In this document: piece after piece, positions 43,933-52,154 of the stretch
Position numbering within the stretch: position 1 is the stretch's first letter
Layout of the letters: each line of letters starts with the position of its first letter
NCBI GenBank assembly: GCA_041299015.1
Contig: JBFYWB010000047.1
Location: 24,284-88,283, forward strand
Length of the DNA stretch: 64,000 nt
Reading direction: 5' to 3'
Origin: JARFQH01 sp041299015
GTDB lineage: Bacteria; Desulfobacterota; Desulfobacteria; Desulfobacterales; SG8-13
Made by a program: the position numbers and the translations under genes
Notes under the pieces: generated by a model
What the model saw: only the letters and a program-made list of their open reading frames with translations
Told to the model about the DNA's origin: nothing
Databases searched by the model: none

Positions 43933-44115
43933 CGGATGTGGACCTACGGCAGAGGCGGCGTGCAATCGCGGCAATTCGGATGTTACCGGGCCGCCAACCA
44001 GTTCACGACACGCGAATTCCGTTCACGGCGGACTGGAAAAGGGACCCGCAGTAACTGTGGAATGAAACCCAAAGGAAAGGTTGGACTCCTCACGAGGCCA
44101 ACCCAAAAGGAGATG
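43933..44115 (+). ncRNA. Structured leader RNA upstream of the cystathionine enzyme gene, unclassified
   Basis: Four helices can be drawn. P1: 43954-43959 with 43990-43995 (GGCGGC/GCCGCC). P2: 43998-44002 with 44032-44036. P3: a perfect six-pair stem, 44046-44051 with 44055-44060, itself inside GGG 44041-44043 and CCC 44068-44070. P4: 44079-44088 with 44094-44103, nine pairs with one A-G mismatch, three bases before the ribosome site AAGGAG at 44107-44112. P4 has no U run, so control, if any, would act on translation. The stretch near 44043-44058 recalls the conserved CCCGC-ACUG core of cobalamin riboswitches, but the rest does not fit. It does not look like SAM-I. Confidence 0.4.
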
Positions 44116-44120
44116 CCGGC

Positions 44121-45251
44121 ATGGGCAAGGATACACAGTGCGTTCACAGTGGATCTATTCCGGATCGGATGAGCGGTGGGCTGAACTCGCCGATCTTCAC
44201 CTCTTCTTCTTTCGTTTACCTCGATGCGGAGGAAAACGTCTATCCGCGCTATTTCAACACCCCCAACCAAAAGGCCGTCGTCGACAAGCTCTGTGCACTC
44301 GAAAACACGCAGAGCGGGCTACTCTTCAGCTCCGGCATGGCGGCCATCAGCAACGTGGTGTTGGCTTTCGCCGGCAAGGGGGATCACGTGGTGATGCAGC
44401 GCGACATTTACGGCGGTACCCATCACTTCGCCAGGGCGGAATTCGAACGGTTCGGCATCGCGTACACATTCGTGTCGAACGAGCCGGCCGAGGTCGAGGC
44501 GGCCATACGCGACAACACACGGTTGATTTACATCGAAACGCCGTCCAACCCGCTGCTGTTGGTTACCGACATCGCCGCCGTGGCCGGAATCGCGCGGTCA
44601 CACCGAATTCCCAGCGCGATCGACAACACCTTCGCCTCGCCCATCAACCAGAACCCGCACGAAATGGGGATCGATATCGTGGTGCACAGCGGCACCAAAT
44701 ATCTCGGCGGCCACAGCGACATCTGCTGCGGAGCCGTGCTGAGTTCGCGCGACCTCATCGGACGGATAAAATCAGCGGCCATCAGCTTCGGCGGCAGCCT
44801 CGACGCCGGAACCTGTTCCCTGCTCGAACGCAGTCTCAAGACATTGGGCATCCGGGTTGACCGGCAGAACCAGAACGCCCTTATCATTGCGCGGCATTTG
44901 AACGGTCATCCCTGCATCCGGCAGGTCAACTACCCGGGGCTCGAAAACCACCCGGGTTTCGACATCGCCCGCAGGCAGATGCGCGGTTTCGGCGGTATGC
45001 TTTCGTTTGAACTGGATGAGAACCGCATCGACCCGCAGCGCTTCGTCCACGGCCTCGATTTGATTCGCCCGGCCCTGAGTCTCGGCGGGGTGGAAACCAT
45101 CATCTGCGCACCGGCCGTGACATCCCACGGCAAACTGTCGCCTGCCGAGCGGGCGGAACTGGGAATCGCCGACGGCCTTTTCCGGCTCTCGGTCGGTATC
45201 GAAGACGTGGACGATCTGATCGGCGATATCGACCGGGCGCTCTCGAAGTAA
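44121..45251 (+). CDS. Cystathionine gamma-synthase/lyase family PLP enzyme
   Basis: A 376-residue cytoplasmic enzyme of the Cys/Met metabolism PLP family. Tyr44-Arg43 (YPRYFNTPNQ region), SSGMAAI phosphate loop near 70-76, the DNTFASP cofactor aspartate at 168 and the PLP Lys193 in SGTKYLGGHSD are all present. Family members make cystathionine from O-acyl-homoserine, cleave it, or release methanethiol or sulfide; these cannot be separated by sequence reading alone. AAGGAG is eight bases before the ATG. The folded leader upstream suggests control by a metabolite. A MarR gene converges on it 153 bases downstream. Confidence 0.9.
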   Translation: MGKDTQCVHSGSIPDRMSGGLNSPIFTSSSFVYLDAEENVYPRYFNTPNQKAVVDKLCALENTQSGLLFSSGMAAISNVVLAFAGKGDHVVMQRDIYGGTHHFARAEFERFGIAYTFVSNEPAEVEAAIRDNTRLIYIETPSNPLLLVTDIAAVAGIARSHRIPSAIDNTFASPINQNPHEMGIDIVVHSGTKYLGGHSDICCGAVLSSRDLIGRIKSAAISFGGSLDAGTCSLLERSLKTLGIRVDRQNQNALIIARHLNGHPCIRQVNYPGLENHPGFDIARRQMRGFGGMLSFELDENRIDPQRFVHGLDLIRPALSLGGVETIICAPAVTSHGKLSPAERAELGIADGLFRLSVGIEDVDDLIGDIDRALSK

Positions 45252-45404
45252 GCGCGCACAAGGACAAGCCGATCCCGCGGAACTGCTCGACACCCACCCG
45301 CCGCCGACGCACTGTCAGCCCTCGGATCGAACGCTCGGGATCCTGTTCCGAAAAAGTCTGCCCGAAGCGGTGTTTGAGTTCAGACGCCGCTTCGACCGAA
45401 CGAT

Positions 45405-45860
45405 TTAACTGCTCAGCTTTTCGAGTGCCGTCAGGTCGTCGCCCAACCGCTGAATCCGCCCGCCCATGATGTCGACAATCGCGGACTGCGCCTCGAGCCA
45501 CAACGGCAAGGCACGCTGCAATACCTCGACACCTTGCGGAGTCAGGTCCAAGGTCCGCGTGCGCAGGTCCTTGCCGTGACCCGAGCGGATCAGACCCTCG
45601 CGCTCAAGGGGTTTGAGATTGCGGTTGAGGGTGGTGCGGTCCAGCAGCATCAGATCGGCGAGCCGGCTGATGGTCGAGGCAGGATGCAGGTTGATGGCGT
45701 TCAGCAGGGTGAACTGTGTTCCTTTCAACCCGACCGGCTTCAGACGCTCGTCGTAGTGGTTGCCGACCACACGCGACACCCGGCGGACCCGAATACCCAT
45801 GCAGGTATCGGCGACCTTTCGGCAAATGCTCTTCAATCGATTGTGTTCTGGTTCTATCAT
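45405..45860 (-). CDS. MarR-family transcriptional regulator
   Basis: A 151-residue winged-helix dimeric regulator. The core FTLLNAINLHPASTISRLADLMLLDRTTLNRNLKPLEREGLI is the MarR DNA-binding domain (in parts, residues 50-92), followed by the wing SGHGKDLRTRTLDLTPQG. A Cys (residue 20) lies in the N-terminal dimer helix. The ATG at 45860 has no ribosome site and lies seven bases from a perfect palindrome that overlaps the promoter region, so the message may be nearly leaderless and autoregulated. It converges with the trans-sulfuration gene and diverges from the YyaL-like gene; target genes are not established. Confidence 0.88.
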   Translation of the reverse strand: MIEPEHNRLKSICRKVADTCMGIRVRRVSRVVGNHYDERLKPVGLKGTQFTLLNAINLHPASTISRLADLMLLDRTTLNRNLKPLEREGLIRSGHGKDLRTRTLDLTPQGVEVLQRALPLWLEAQSAIVDIMGGRIQRLGDDLTALEKLSS

Positions 45861-45866
45861 AATGTT

Positions 45867-45898
45867 TGTACGTACACCTGAAAAAAACTAAATGTCAA
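45867..45898 (-). promoter_or_regulatory. Promoter and palindromic operator of the marR gene
   Basis: On the minus strand TTGACA (45898-45893) is followed, 16 bases later, by the perfect ten-base palindrome TGTACGTACA (45876-45867), which covers the -10 position. A MarR dimer bound here would block its own promoter. The remaining 230 bases up to the YyaL-like gene show nothing else recognisable. Confidence 0.5.
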
Positions 45899-46125
45899 GC
45901 CCCAAATAACACCACCTCGATCGTCAACCACGCCCGCATGCGCTTTGTGACCTTCACCCCGCCGGGCGGAAGGTGCCGGTAACAACCATTGCCCCCCATT
46001 GCGCCGCTCTCCCACCTGCGGTTGCCAAACCCGCCATCCATACCTATTGTGAACCATGGAGCGCGTTGCCTTTAGTCCCATCGCCGGCAGTGGATGCAAA
46101 TGACATGGGTGAACGTGAGGAAATC

Positions 46126-48222
46126 ATGCCCACAAACCGTTTGATCAATGAAAAAAGTCCCTACCTGCTTCAGCATGCCCATAATCCAGTAGACTGGCAT
46201 CCCTGGACGGATGAGAGCTTTGAACGCGCCCGCAACGACAACAAGCCGATTTTTCTATCGATCGGCTACGCCACCTGCCATTGGTGTCATGTCATGGAGA
46301 AGGAGACCTTTGAGGATGATGAAGCCGCGCGTTTTCTCAACGACACCTTCGTCTGCATCAAGGTCGATCGCGAAGAACGTCCCGATATCGATGCGGTGTA
46401 CATGGCGGTCTGCCAGATGATCACCGGCAGCGGCGGTTGGCCGCTGACCATCTTTATGACGCCCGCCAAAAAACCGTTTTTTGCGGCCACCTATCTGCCG
46501 AAACGGACCCGTTTCGGCAGGACAGGGATTATCGAGCTGTGCCAGCAGGTCCATTCGATGTGGCAAGAAGAAAACGACAAGGTGCTGGTGTCGTCCAACC
46601 AGATTGCCGGACATCTGGAAAAGGCGTTTGATTTCCAGCCGGCCGGTGAACCGGATGCCGCCCTGCTCGATCGCGCCCTTGCCCAAATCAAAAGAAGCTA
46701 CGACACCCATAACGGCGGCTTCGAACCGGCCCCGAAATTTCCCACGCCCCATCGGCTCTTGTTTCTCCTGAGGTCCTATCATCGGCAGCAGGATCAAGTC
46801 GCTCTCGACATGGTGGAAAAAACACTGACGGCCATGCGCCTGGGCGGCATATGGGATCACGTCGGTTATGGGTTCCACCGCTATTCGACCGACAAGGAAT
46901 GGCTTTTGCCGCACTTTGAAAAAATGCTCTACGATCAGGCGATGCTGGCGCTGCCTTACCTGGAAACCTATCAGATCACCCGCAATCGTTTTTACGCCCG
47001 CACCGCCGAAGAGATATTCGCCTATGTCCTGCGGGACCTGCACTCCCCGGAGGGGGGATTCTACTCGGCCGAAGACGCCGACAGTGAGGGCGAAGAAGGC
47101 AAATTCTACGTCTGGACCGATGCGGAATTCAGCAGCGTTCTGGGCAAGCAAGACGCCACCGTATGGTCGCGGGTGCTCAATCTAAAAAAAGACGGCAACT
47201 TTTTCGACGAGTCCACCCGCAGCCGGACCGGCGCCAACATCCTGCACCTCAGAAGCATGCCGGCGCGCATCGCAACAGAAATCGGTATCGATGAAAATGA
47301 CCTGCTGAAAAACTGGGAAGCCGTGCGGCAAAAACTGTTTCAGCACCGGCAACAGCGGGTCCACCCGTTAAAAGACGACAAGGTCCTCACCGACTGGAAC
47401 GGAATGATGATCGCCGCACTGGCCCGCGGTGCGCGCGTTCTCGGCCAAGCGAAGTATGCAGACGCCGCCGTCGGGGCCGCTGGATTCATTCTGGAGAAAA
47501 TGAGGCGCGCCGACGGCCGTCTCCTTCACCGTTACCGCCAGGGAGATGCCGCCGTCGAGGGTCATGCGGAAGACTATGCGTTTTTTATTTTCGGACTGCT
47601 GGAACTCTACCGGACCACTTTTGATCCGCGCTACCTCACGGAGAGCCTCGTCCTTCAGCAGCGGATGGTGGATGACTTCTGGGATGATAAAAACGGCGGC
47701 TTTTACTCGACATCGGCATCGAGCCGTGACCTTCCGGTACGGCCCAAGGGGCTCTACGACGGGGCCATACCGTCGGCCAATTCCATGGCCCTGTTTAACC
47801 TTCTGTGCCTGTCGCGGATGACCGCAGACGCGCAATGGGAAGCAAGGGCCCAGGCGCTGGCGCGTTCATTCTCCGGTTCGGTGCACCTCCATCCCTCCGC
47901 TTTCACCTTTTTCCTGGTGGGACTCGACTTCGCGCTGCACCCGGGTGAAGATGTGGTCATCGCCGGTGAGCCGGGAGCCGCGGATACCCTGGCAATGCTT
48001 TCGGCACTCAACGTCACTTTCAGTCCGCACGGCATAACATTGGTCAAATCAGGTCAAAACGCGACCCAATTGGCCGGCGTTGCCGGTTTCACGGACGGGC
48101 TGGATATCGTCGACGGAAAAGCCACCGCCTATATTTGCAAAGGCGGTGCGTGCCGGGATGCGACCACGGATGTCAGCGCGATGCTGGAAAAACTAGTGCG
48201 GAGGCAGCCTCCTGAGTCGTAA
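46126..48222 (+). CDS. YyaL/DUF255 thioredoxin-domain protein
   Basis: A 698-residue cytoplasmic protein. Residues 1-165 are the DUF255 thioredoxin fold, with opening NRLINEKSPYLLQHAHNPVDW, the CHWCH active-site-like motif in GYATCHWCHVM, VDREERPDID and GGWPLTIFMTP. The rest is an (alpha/alpha)6 barrel like six-hairpin glycosidases and N-acylglucosamine epimerases, with landmarks GGFEPAPKFP, GGIWDHVGYGFHRYSTD and YDGAIPSANS. The function is not established (human SSP411 is a relative). The ATG at 46126 is preceded by GAGG at five bases; an ATG at 46105 is an alternative. Its 3' end overlaps the convergent helicase gene by 30 bases. Confidence 0.88.
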   Translation: MPTNRLINEKSPYLLQHAHNPVDWHPWTDESFERARNDNKPIFLSIGYATCHWCHVMEKETFEDDEAARFLNDTFVCIKVDREERPDIDAVYMAVCQMITGSGGWPLTIFMTPAKKPFFAATYLPKRTRFGRTGIIELCQQVHSMWQEENDKVLVSSNQIAGHLEKAFDFQPAGEPDAALLDRALAQIKRSYDTHNGGFEPAPKFPTPHRLLFLLRSYHRQQDQVALDMVEKTLTAMRLGGIWDHVGYGFHRYSTDKEWLLPHFEKMLYDQAMLALPYLETYQITRNRFYARTAEEIFAYVLRDLHSPEGGFYSAEDADSEGEEGKFYVWTDAEFSSVLGKQDATVWSRVLNLKKDGNFFDESTRSRTGANILHLRSMPARIATEIGIDENDLLKNWEAVRQKLFQHRQQRVHPLKDDKVLTDWNGMMIAALARGARVLGQAKYADAAVGAAGFILEKMRRADGRLLHRYRQGDAAVEGHAEDYAFFIFGLLELYRTTFDPRYLTESLVLQQRMVDDFWDDKNGGFYSTSASSRDLPVRPKGLYDGAIPSANSMALFNLLCLSRMTADAQWEARAQALARSFSGSVHLHPSAFTFFLVGLDFALHPGEDVVIAGEPGAADTLAMLSALNVTFSPHGITLVKSGQNATQLAGVAGFTDGLDIVDGKATAYICKGGACRDATTDVSAMLEKLVRRQPPES

Positions 48223-49587
48223 TTGATTCTGAGAGCCTTTGCCGTTCAGCGCAGAATCAGCACCCGATACTCTCGATGGGGTGCATGGCATCGCTTGGAC
48301 GCACGGCGTGGCGCGCCCGCCGACCATCCTTGCTTTTTGGGGGGCAAGCCAGGCAAAGGCCCCTTTAACGCCCCGAGGATTTTTTTTGCGGCCGGGGGGG
48401 GTGTTGCCGCTTGGTGGTTGCTGCGCGCTGCGGTGTCCACGCTGACTGGTGGTGGCTGTCACAGGGGCATGATAATTGAAATCCGCCAGGGTGCGCTGCT
48501 CCACCGGCATTCCAAGAGCGCCATGGATGGCCTTTACCATTTGCTTGTCTTCATCGGTTATCAGCGTATACGCTTGGCCGCTGCGCTCGGCCCTGCCGGT
48601 CCTTCCTATGCGGTGGATATAGGTTTCGGGCGTAGCGGGCATATCGTAGTTGATGACATGCGAAACATTGGCGACGTCAATGCCGCGGGCGGCGATGTCG
48701 GTCGCGACCAGGACCCGATATTTGCCCGACTTGAAGCCGTTCATGGCGTCCTGACGCTGTGCCTGAGACAAATTCCCCTGCAGTGAGGCCGATCGGTAAC
48801 CGGCCTTGTCCAATCTTCCGCCCAACTGCTTGGCGCGATGTTTGGTGCGCGTGAAAACCAGGACAGCCTCGGTGCTCGTATGGCCAAGCAATTTGAGCAA
48901 AAGGGCCGCCTTCAAGTGCGGGGCGACGGGATAAAAGGCATGGCTGACCGTGTCTGCGGGCGCCGTATGCCCTACCTGAACCCTGACGTGGTGTTTTAAG
49001 ATGTCATCGGCCAGACGGCGTATTTGATGAGGCATCGTGGCCGAAAACAATAGGGTCTGGCGGTCCGGTTGCGGCAGATGGGATAAAATCCGGCGAATAT
49101 CCGGCAGAAAACCCATGTCGAACATCTGGTCGGCTTCGTCGAGCACAAGCACTTCCACTCGGGACAGGTCAACGGTCTGCCGGCTGATATGATCGAGAAG
49201 CCGCCCCGGGCATGCGACCACGATGTCGGCGCTTTTCAGCGACTGCACCTGCGGCTGGATTCCAACGCCGCCATAAACCGTAACGCTTCGCAAGCCTGTT
49301 TTACACCCCAACACCTCGATAGCCTGATGAATTTGCTCGGCCAATTCACGGGTGGGGGCAACGATCAGGGCCCGCACACGTCTGCGATGGCCGTGCAGCA
49401 GTCGCTGTAGGATCGGTAACACAAAGACGGCCGTTTTTCCGGTGCCGGTCTGGGCCAGCCCCATTAAATCGCAGCCTTGCATGACTTTGGGAATGGCCTG
49501 GGTTTGAATAGGGGTCGGGGTGGAATATCCGGCGGTTGCAATCCCGGCCGCAATCTGGGGGTGAAATGAAAATGCTTCAAAATTCAA
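48193..49587 (-). CDS. DEAD-box RNA helicase, RhlE-like
   Basis: ATP-dependent RNA helicase for RNA unwinding in degradation or ribosome assembly, often cold-induced. The Q motif (FSFHPQI and PTPIQTQAIP), motif I AQTGTGKT at 45-52, PTRELAEQ, DEAD, SAT, and motifs IV-VI ending HRIGRTGRAE are complete. The TTG start has AAGGAG nine bases upstream. The tail is odd: eight C and eight A (coding-strand) lie at 48401-48394 and 48387-48380, and after them the reading frame continues for about 60 residues with no helicase-like character. One-base slippage in the C run would instead give a short basic tail ending at 48365. The cold-shock protein gene lies upstream on the same strand. Confidence 0.88.
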   Translation of the reverse strand: MNFEAFSFHPQIAAGIATAGYSTPTPIQTQAIPKVMQGCDLMGLAQTGTGKTAVFVLPILQRLLHGHRRRVRALIVAPTRELAEQIHQAIEVLGCKTGLRSVTVYGGVGIQPQVQSLKSADIVVACPGRLLDHISRQTVDLSRVEVLVLDEADQMFDMGFLPDIRRILSHLPQPDRQTLLFSATMPHQIRRLADDILKHHVRVQVGHTAPADTVSHAFYPVAPHLKAALLLKLLGHTSTEAVLVFTRTKHRAKQLGGRLDKAGYRSASLQGNLSQAQRQDAMNGFKSGKYRVLVATDIAARGIDVANVSHVINYDMPATPETYIHRIGRTGRAERSGQAYTLITDEDKQMVKAIHGALGMPVEQRTLADFNYHAPVTATTSQRGHRSAQQPPSGNTPPGRKKNPRGVKGAFAWLAPQKARMVGGRATPCVQAMPCTPSRVSGADSALNGKGSQNQLRLRRLPPH

Positions 49588-49777
49588 CTGGTGAGTCTCC
49601 TTGATGTTATAATTAAAATTGATGTTTTGGGTAAAATGAATTTCCGACGCAAATGGTCCTGCAGAATACTTCCGCCCTTGATCGTTGCGCTTGTTTTTGG
49701 CTGGAAGAGCAAGCCGTACCCATCGTCAACGGGTCGTTCGTGGTTCAGACGCAGGATAGGCAACAGGTAAAAAGTGT

Positions 49778-49890
49778 GGTGCCCGCAGCGTTGTGCAAAA
49801 GGCGAGAGCGGCGTAAGGCCGTATTGCCCGGAAAGCGCTCTAAAACGGCAAAGGGCACCCCCCTTAAGCTTGGAGGTATGCCCTTTTTTT
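49778..49890 (+). ncRNA. Possible small RNA ending in a strong terminator
   Basis: The plus strand holds GGTGCCC at 49778-49784 that can close with GGGCACC at 49853-49859 around internal hairpins (for example GAGAGCG with CGCTC). GGGCACC can alternatively pair with the downstream GGTATGCCC. No plus-strand gene ends here, since the next plus gene starts at 50444. A TATAAT box lies at 49608-49613 with a poor -35, so a short transcript of unknown kind is conceivable. I did not match it to 6S or other known RNA. Confidence 0.3.
49853..49890 (+). terminator. Intrinsic terminator between helicase and cold-shock genes
   Basis: GGGCACCCCCC at 49853-49863 pairs, with one bulge and one mismatch, with GGAGGTATGCCC at 49872-49883 and is followed by seven T at 49884-49890. 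It reads best in the plus direction; on the minus strand it lies 14 bases after the cold-shock gene stop codon with only a short T tract, and may end that transcript partially. Confidence 0.65.
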
Positions 49891-49903
49891 ACAGGTAGTG
49901 ACT

Positions 49904-50104
49904 TTAGCTTACCGTGACATTTACCGCAGCAGGACCTTTTTTCCCCTGCTCAATGTCAAAGGAAACCCGGTCGCCTTCACTGAGGCTCTTAAAACCGCTT
50001 GCATTGATTGCCGAATGGTGAACAAACACGTCGGGTCCGCTTTCCTGCTCGATAAAGCCGAACCCTTTTTGGTCGTTAAACCACTTAACCGTTCCGTTGG
50101 CCAT
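49904..50104 (-). CDS. Cold-shock protein, CspA family
   Basis: A 66-residue nucleic-acid-binding OB fold that melts RNA secondary structure. RNP1 KGFGFIEQ and RNP2 VFVHHSAI are intact, with the usual aromatic residues, and the C-terminus reads GKKGPAAVNVTV. AAAGGAGG lies nine bases before the ATG. The leader is about 120 to 140 bases long and contains a terminator-like hairpin (see 50184-50215), in keeping with post-transcriptional control of csp genes. The RNA helicase gene downstream on the same strand is a common functional companion. Confidence 0.95.
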   Translation of the reverse strand: MANGTVKWFNDQKGFGFIEQESGPDVFVHHSAINASGFKSLSEGDRVSFDIEQGKKGPAAVNVTVS

Positions 50105-50183
50105 GGTGACATCCTCCTTTCTGTGAGATGCTCAAAATTTTAGACTGGAGGATGCAAAACCAAGCACTGCTTTGTTCCTTCAG

Positions 50184-50215
50184 AAAAAAATCGCTCCGCA
50201 CATTGAAGGCGGAGC
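50184..50215 (-). promoter_or_regulatory. Terminator-like hairpin in the cold-shock gene leader
   Basis: On the minus strand GCTCCGC (50215-50209) pairs with GCGGAGC (50199-50193) across nine bases and is followed, after GA, by seven U (50190-50184). It lies between the putative promoter (extended -10 TACCAT at 50234-50229, or TATAAA at 50247-50242) and the cspA-like start at 50104. No upstream minus-strand gene exists, so it belongs to this leader. The plus-strand part of the 50105-50443 gap contains no other recognisable element. Confidence 0.5.
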
Positions 50216-50443
50216 CAAATTGATGACCTATGGTAACACTTTTTATAGCGAATGCAAGGTATTTATTGTTCAATCAGCTGAATATCAAAACCGCCCATGA
50301 CGATTTCCTGTGGAAAGTTCCCCCGCAAACTTTCCCTTGCACCGCAAACATGGTAAGTAAGATCTTCGCAGAGTGATTTCGTCCGGCGATGGACCTCATG
50401 GGGCGGGGGGTTAACCGGCAAAATGATAAACAGGAGCAGCGGC

Positions 50444-50698
50444 ATGAAAGATAACCAGGGATTGTACTATTACCCGAATCCGTTGCAAAAAAATTTCCGG
50501 ATGTACGTCAAGGAAATGCACGGTGAGGTCTGCTTCAGGATGTGGAATTCCGAGGATCCCGAATTGTGGAAAGCCCATGGCTGGGTTCCCTACGGGGCCA
50601 TCCGAGAGGCAGCGGCGGTATACGACGGCCAGGCCATCGACCCGAAGCAGGCTTATGACATCGAGGTGGCCCGCGCCCTGATGAAGCACGGCAAATAA
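50444..50698 (+). CDS. Conserved hypothetical protein
   Basis: An 84-residue soluble protein I cannot assign. It opens with an aromatic stretch (GLYYYPNPLQKNFRMYVKE), has a central WNSEDPELWKAHGWVPYGAI segment with conserved-looking Trp residues, and ends in a charged helix. AGGAG seven bases before the ATG at 50444 decides this start over one at 50423. It stands 30 bases before the XPB-like helicase gene on the same strand and may be co-transcribed with it, but the composition gives no clue to a shared role. Confidence 0.6.
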   Translation: MKDNQGLYYYPNPLQKNFRMYVKEMHGEVCFRMWNSEDPELWKAHGWVPYGAIREAAAVYDGQAIDPKQAYDIEVARALMKHGK

Positions 50699-50728
50699 CC
50701 CTTTTCGAGACGACCGCTACGATCGACC

Positions 50729-52108
50729 TTGTCTTCTGATAAACTAAACATTGTTCTGCGGAACAACCTCAAGTTGACCGGAATTCCACCGCAGCTATAC
50801 GACCTGCTGACGCAACGGTTGAAATTCCCCAACCCCAAGTACCTCGAAAACGCCCGCATGGGACGCTGGAATCGCGGCGTCCCGAAAGAACTGCGCTTTT
50901 ATGACCGCCTCAGAGGCGGAGGCCTTGTGATCCCACGCGGCTACATCCGGCAACTGATCAGCACCTGCCGCAGCCTTGCGATACCCTTTAGCGTCGAGGA
51001 CCGGCGGCGTAATTTGCCGCCGCTGGCGTTTACTTTCAGCGGGCAGCTGCGCGGCTTCCAGGAGCAAGCCGTCGAGCACATGCTGCGCAAAGAGTTCGGC
51101 ACCCTGAACTCACCGACCGGTTCCGGCAAGACCGTCATGGCCCTTTACATCCTGGCCCAGCGCAGGCAGCCCGCGCTGATCATCGTGCACAGCGCCGATC
51201 TGGCCCGTCAATGGTCCGAACGCATCGAAACCTTCCTGAACATTCCGACAAAGGAAATCGGCCACATCGGCGGGGGCAAGAAAAAAATCGGTGAAAAAAT
51301 AACCGTTGCCCTGGTTCAATCCCTTTGCAAATGCGCCGAAACCGTGGCACCGCAGGTCGGCCATCTGATCGTCGACGAATGCCACCGCACACCGAGTCGC
51401 ACGTTTACCGATGCCGTCACCGAATTTGACGCACGGTACATGCTGGGTCTCTCGGCCACGCCCTGGCGCCGAGACAACCTTTCACGGTTGATCTTCTGGC
51501 ACCTTGGAGACGTTCACCACCAGGTCGACAAAGGCGATCTGATCCGAACCGGCCAGGTCCTGGCAGCCGACATCGTCTTTCGCGAGACCGCCTTCAAACC
51601 CTATTACGATCCGGTGCAGGAATACAGCAAAATGCTCTCCGAACTGACGGTCAACGACGATCGCAACCGGCTCATCGCCGCCGATATCGCCGCCGAGGCA
51701 GCCGCTCAACCGGGCATCTGCCTCGTACTGACGGATCGTAAGAAGCACTGCGAGTCGCTGGGAGCGCTTCTGCGGTATGGTTTCTCACTGCGCGTTGAAA
51801 TTCTGACCGGGGATTCGAGCGCCGGCCAGCGTCAATCGGTGATCGGCCGACTCCAGGAGGGTCGCATCAAGGTGCTCATCGCCACCGGCCAGTTGATCGG
51901 GGAAGGATTCGACTGCCGAGAGCTCACCACGCTTTTCATGGCCACACCGGTGCGATTCAGCGGTCGCATCATTCAATATTTGGGAAGGATTCTACGACCG
52001 GCGCCCGGCAAGAAAAAGGCGCGGGTGTACGACTATGTGGACATTCACGTCGAACCGTTGTTGAAGGCCGCCACTGCCCGCAAAAAAGTCTACGGCCTGC
52101 AGTCGTAA
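50729..52108 (+). CDS. XPB/SSL2-like superfamily 2 helicase
   Basis: A 459-residue DNA-dependent ATPase. A short N-terminal domain (about 1-105) precedes the helicase core: Walker A SPTGSGKT at 128-135, the DECHR box near 215, SATPWRR, and the C-terminal motifs ATGQLIGEGFD and QYLGRILRPAPGKKKARVYDYVD. This is the SSL2/XPB-type or type III restriction-like branch. No methyltransferase, nuclease or phage gene is adjacent, so restriction or phage defence cannot be argued; repair is equally possible. The start is TTG at 50729 with a weak ribosome site (TTTTCGAGA), making the exact N-terminus uncertain. Confidence 0.85.
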   Translation: MSSDKLNIVLRNNLKLTGIPPQLYDLLTQRLKFPNPKYLENARMGRWNRGVPKELRFYDRLRGGGLVIPRGYIRQLISTCRSLAIPFSVEDRRRNLPPLAFTFSGQLRGFQEQAVEHMLRKEFGTLNSPTGSGKTVMALYILAQRRQPALIIVHSADLARQWSERIETFLNIPTKEIGHIGGGKKKIGEKITVALVQSLCKCAETVAPQVGHLIVDECHRTPSRTFTDAVTEFDARYMLGLSATPWRRDNLSRLIFWHLGDVHHQVDKGDLIRTGQVLAADIVFRETAFKPYYDPVQEYSKMLSELTVNDDRNRLIAADIAAEAAAQPGICLVLTDRKKHCESLGALLRYGFSLRVEILTGDSSAGQRQSVIGRLQEGRIKVLIATGQLIGEGFDCRELTTLFMATPVRFSGRIIQYLGRILRPAPGKKKARVYDYVDIHVEPLLKAATARKKVYGLQS

Positions 52109-52154
52109 GGCAATTGCGCTTTGATCGCTTCACGGTGATCGTCGGAGGAAACAA

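Noticed and set aside
43883..44065. A 60-codon frame in the leader of the trans-sulfuration gene, beginning like a signal peptide
   Set aside because: It begins upstream of the predicted promoter boxes and lacks a ribosome site; the region is better explained as promoter plus leader RNA.
49653..49898. An 81-codon frame reading through the terminator before the cold-shock gene
   Set aside because: It runs through a terminator hairpin and its T tract and has no family features.
50729..52108. XPB-like helicase as part of a phage defence island
   Set aside because: Neighbours are a small hypothetical protein and yjbQ; no nuclease, methylase or other defence gene is nearby.
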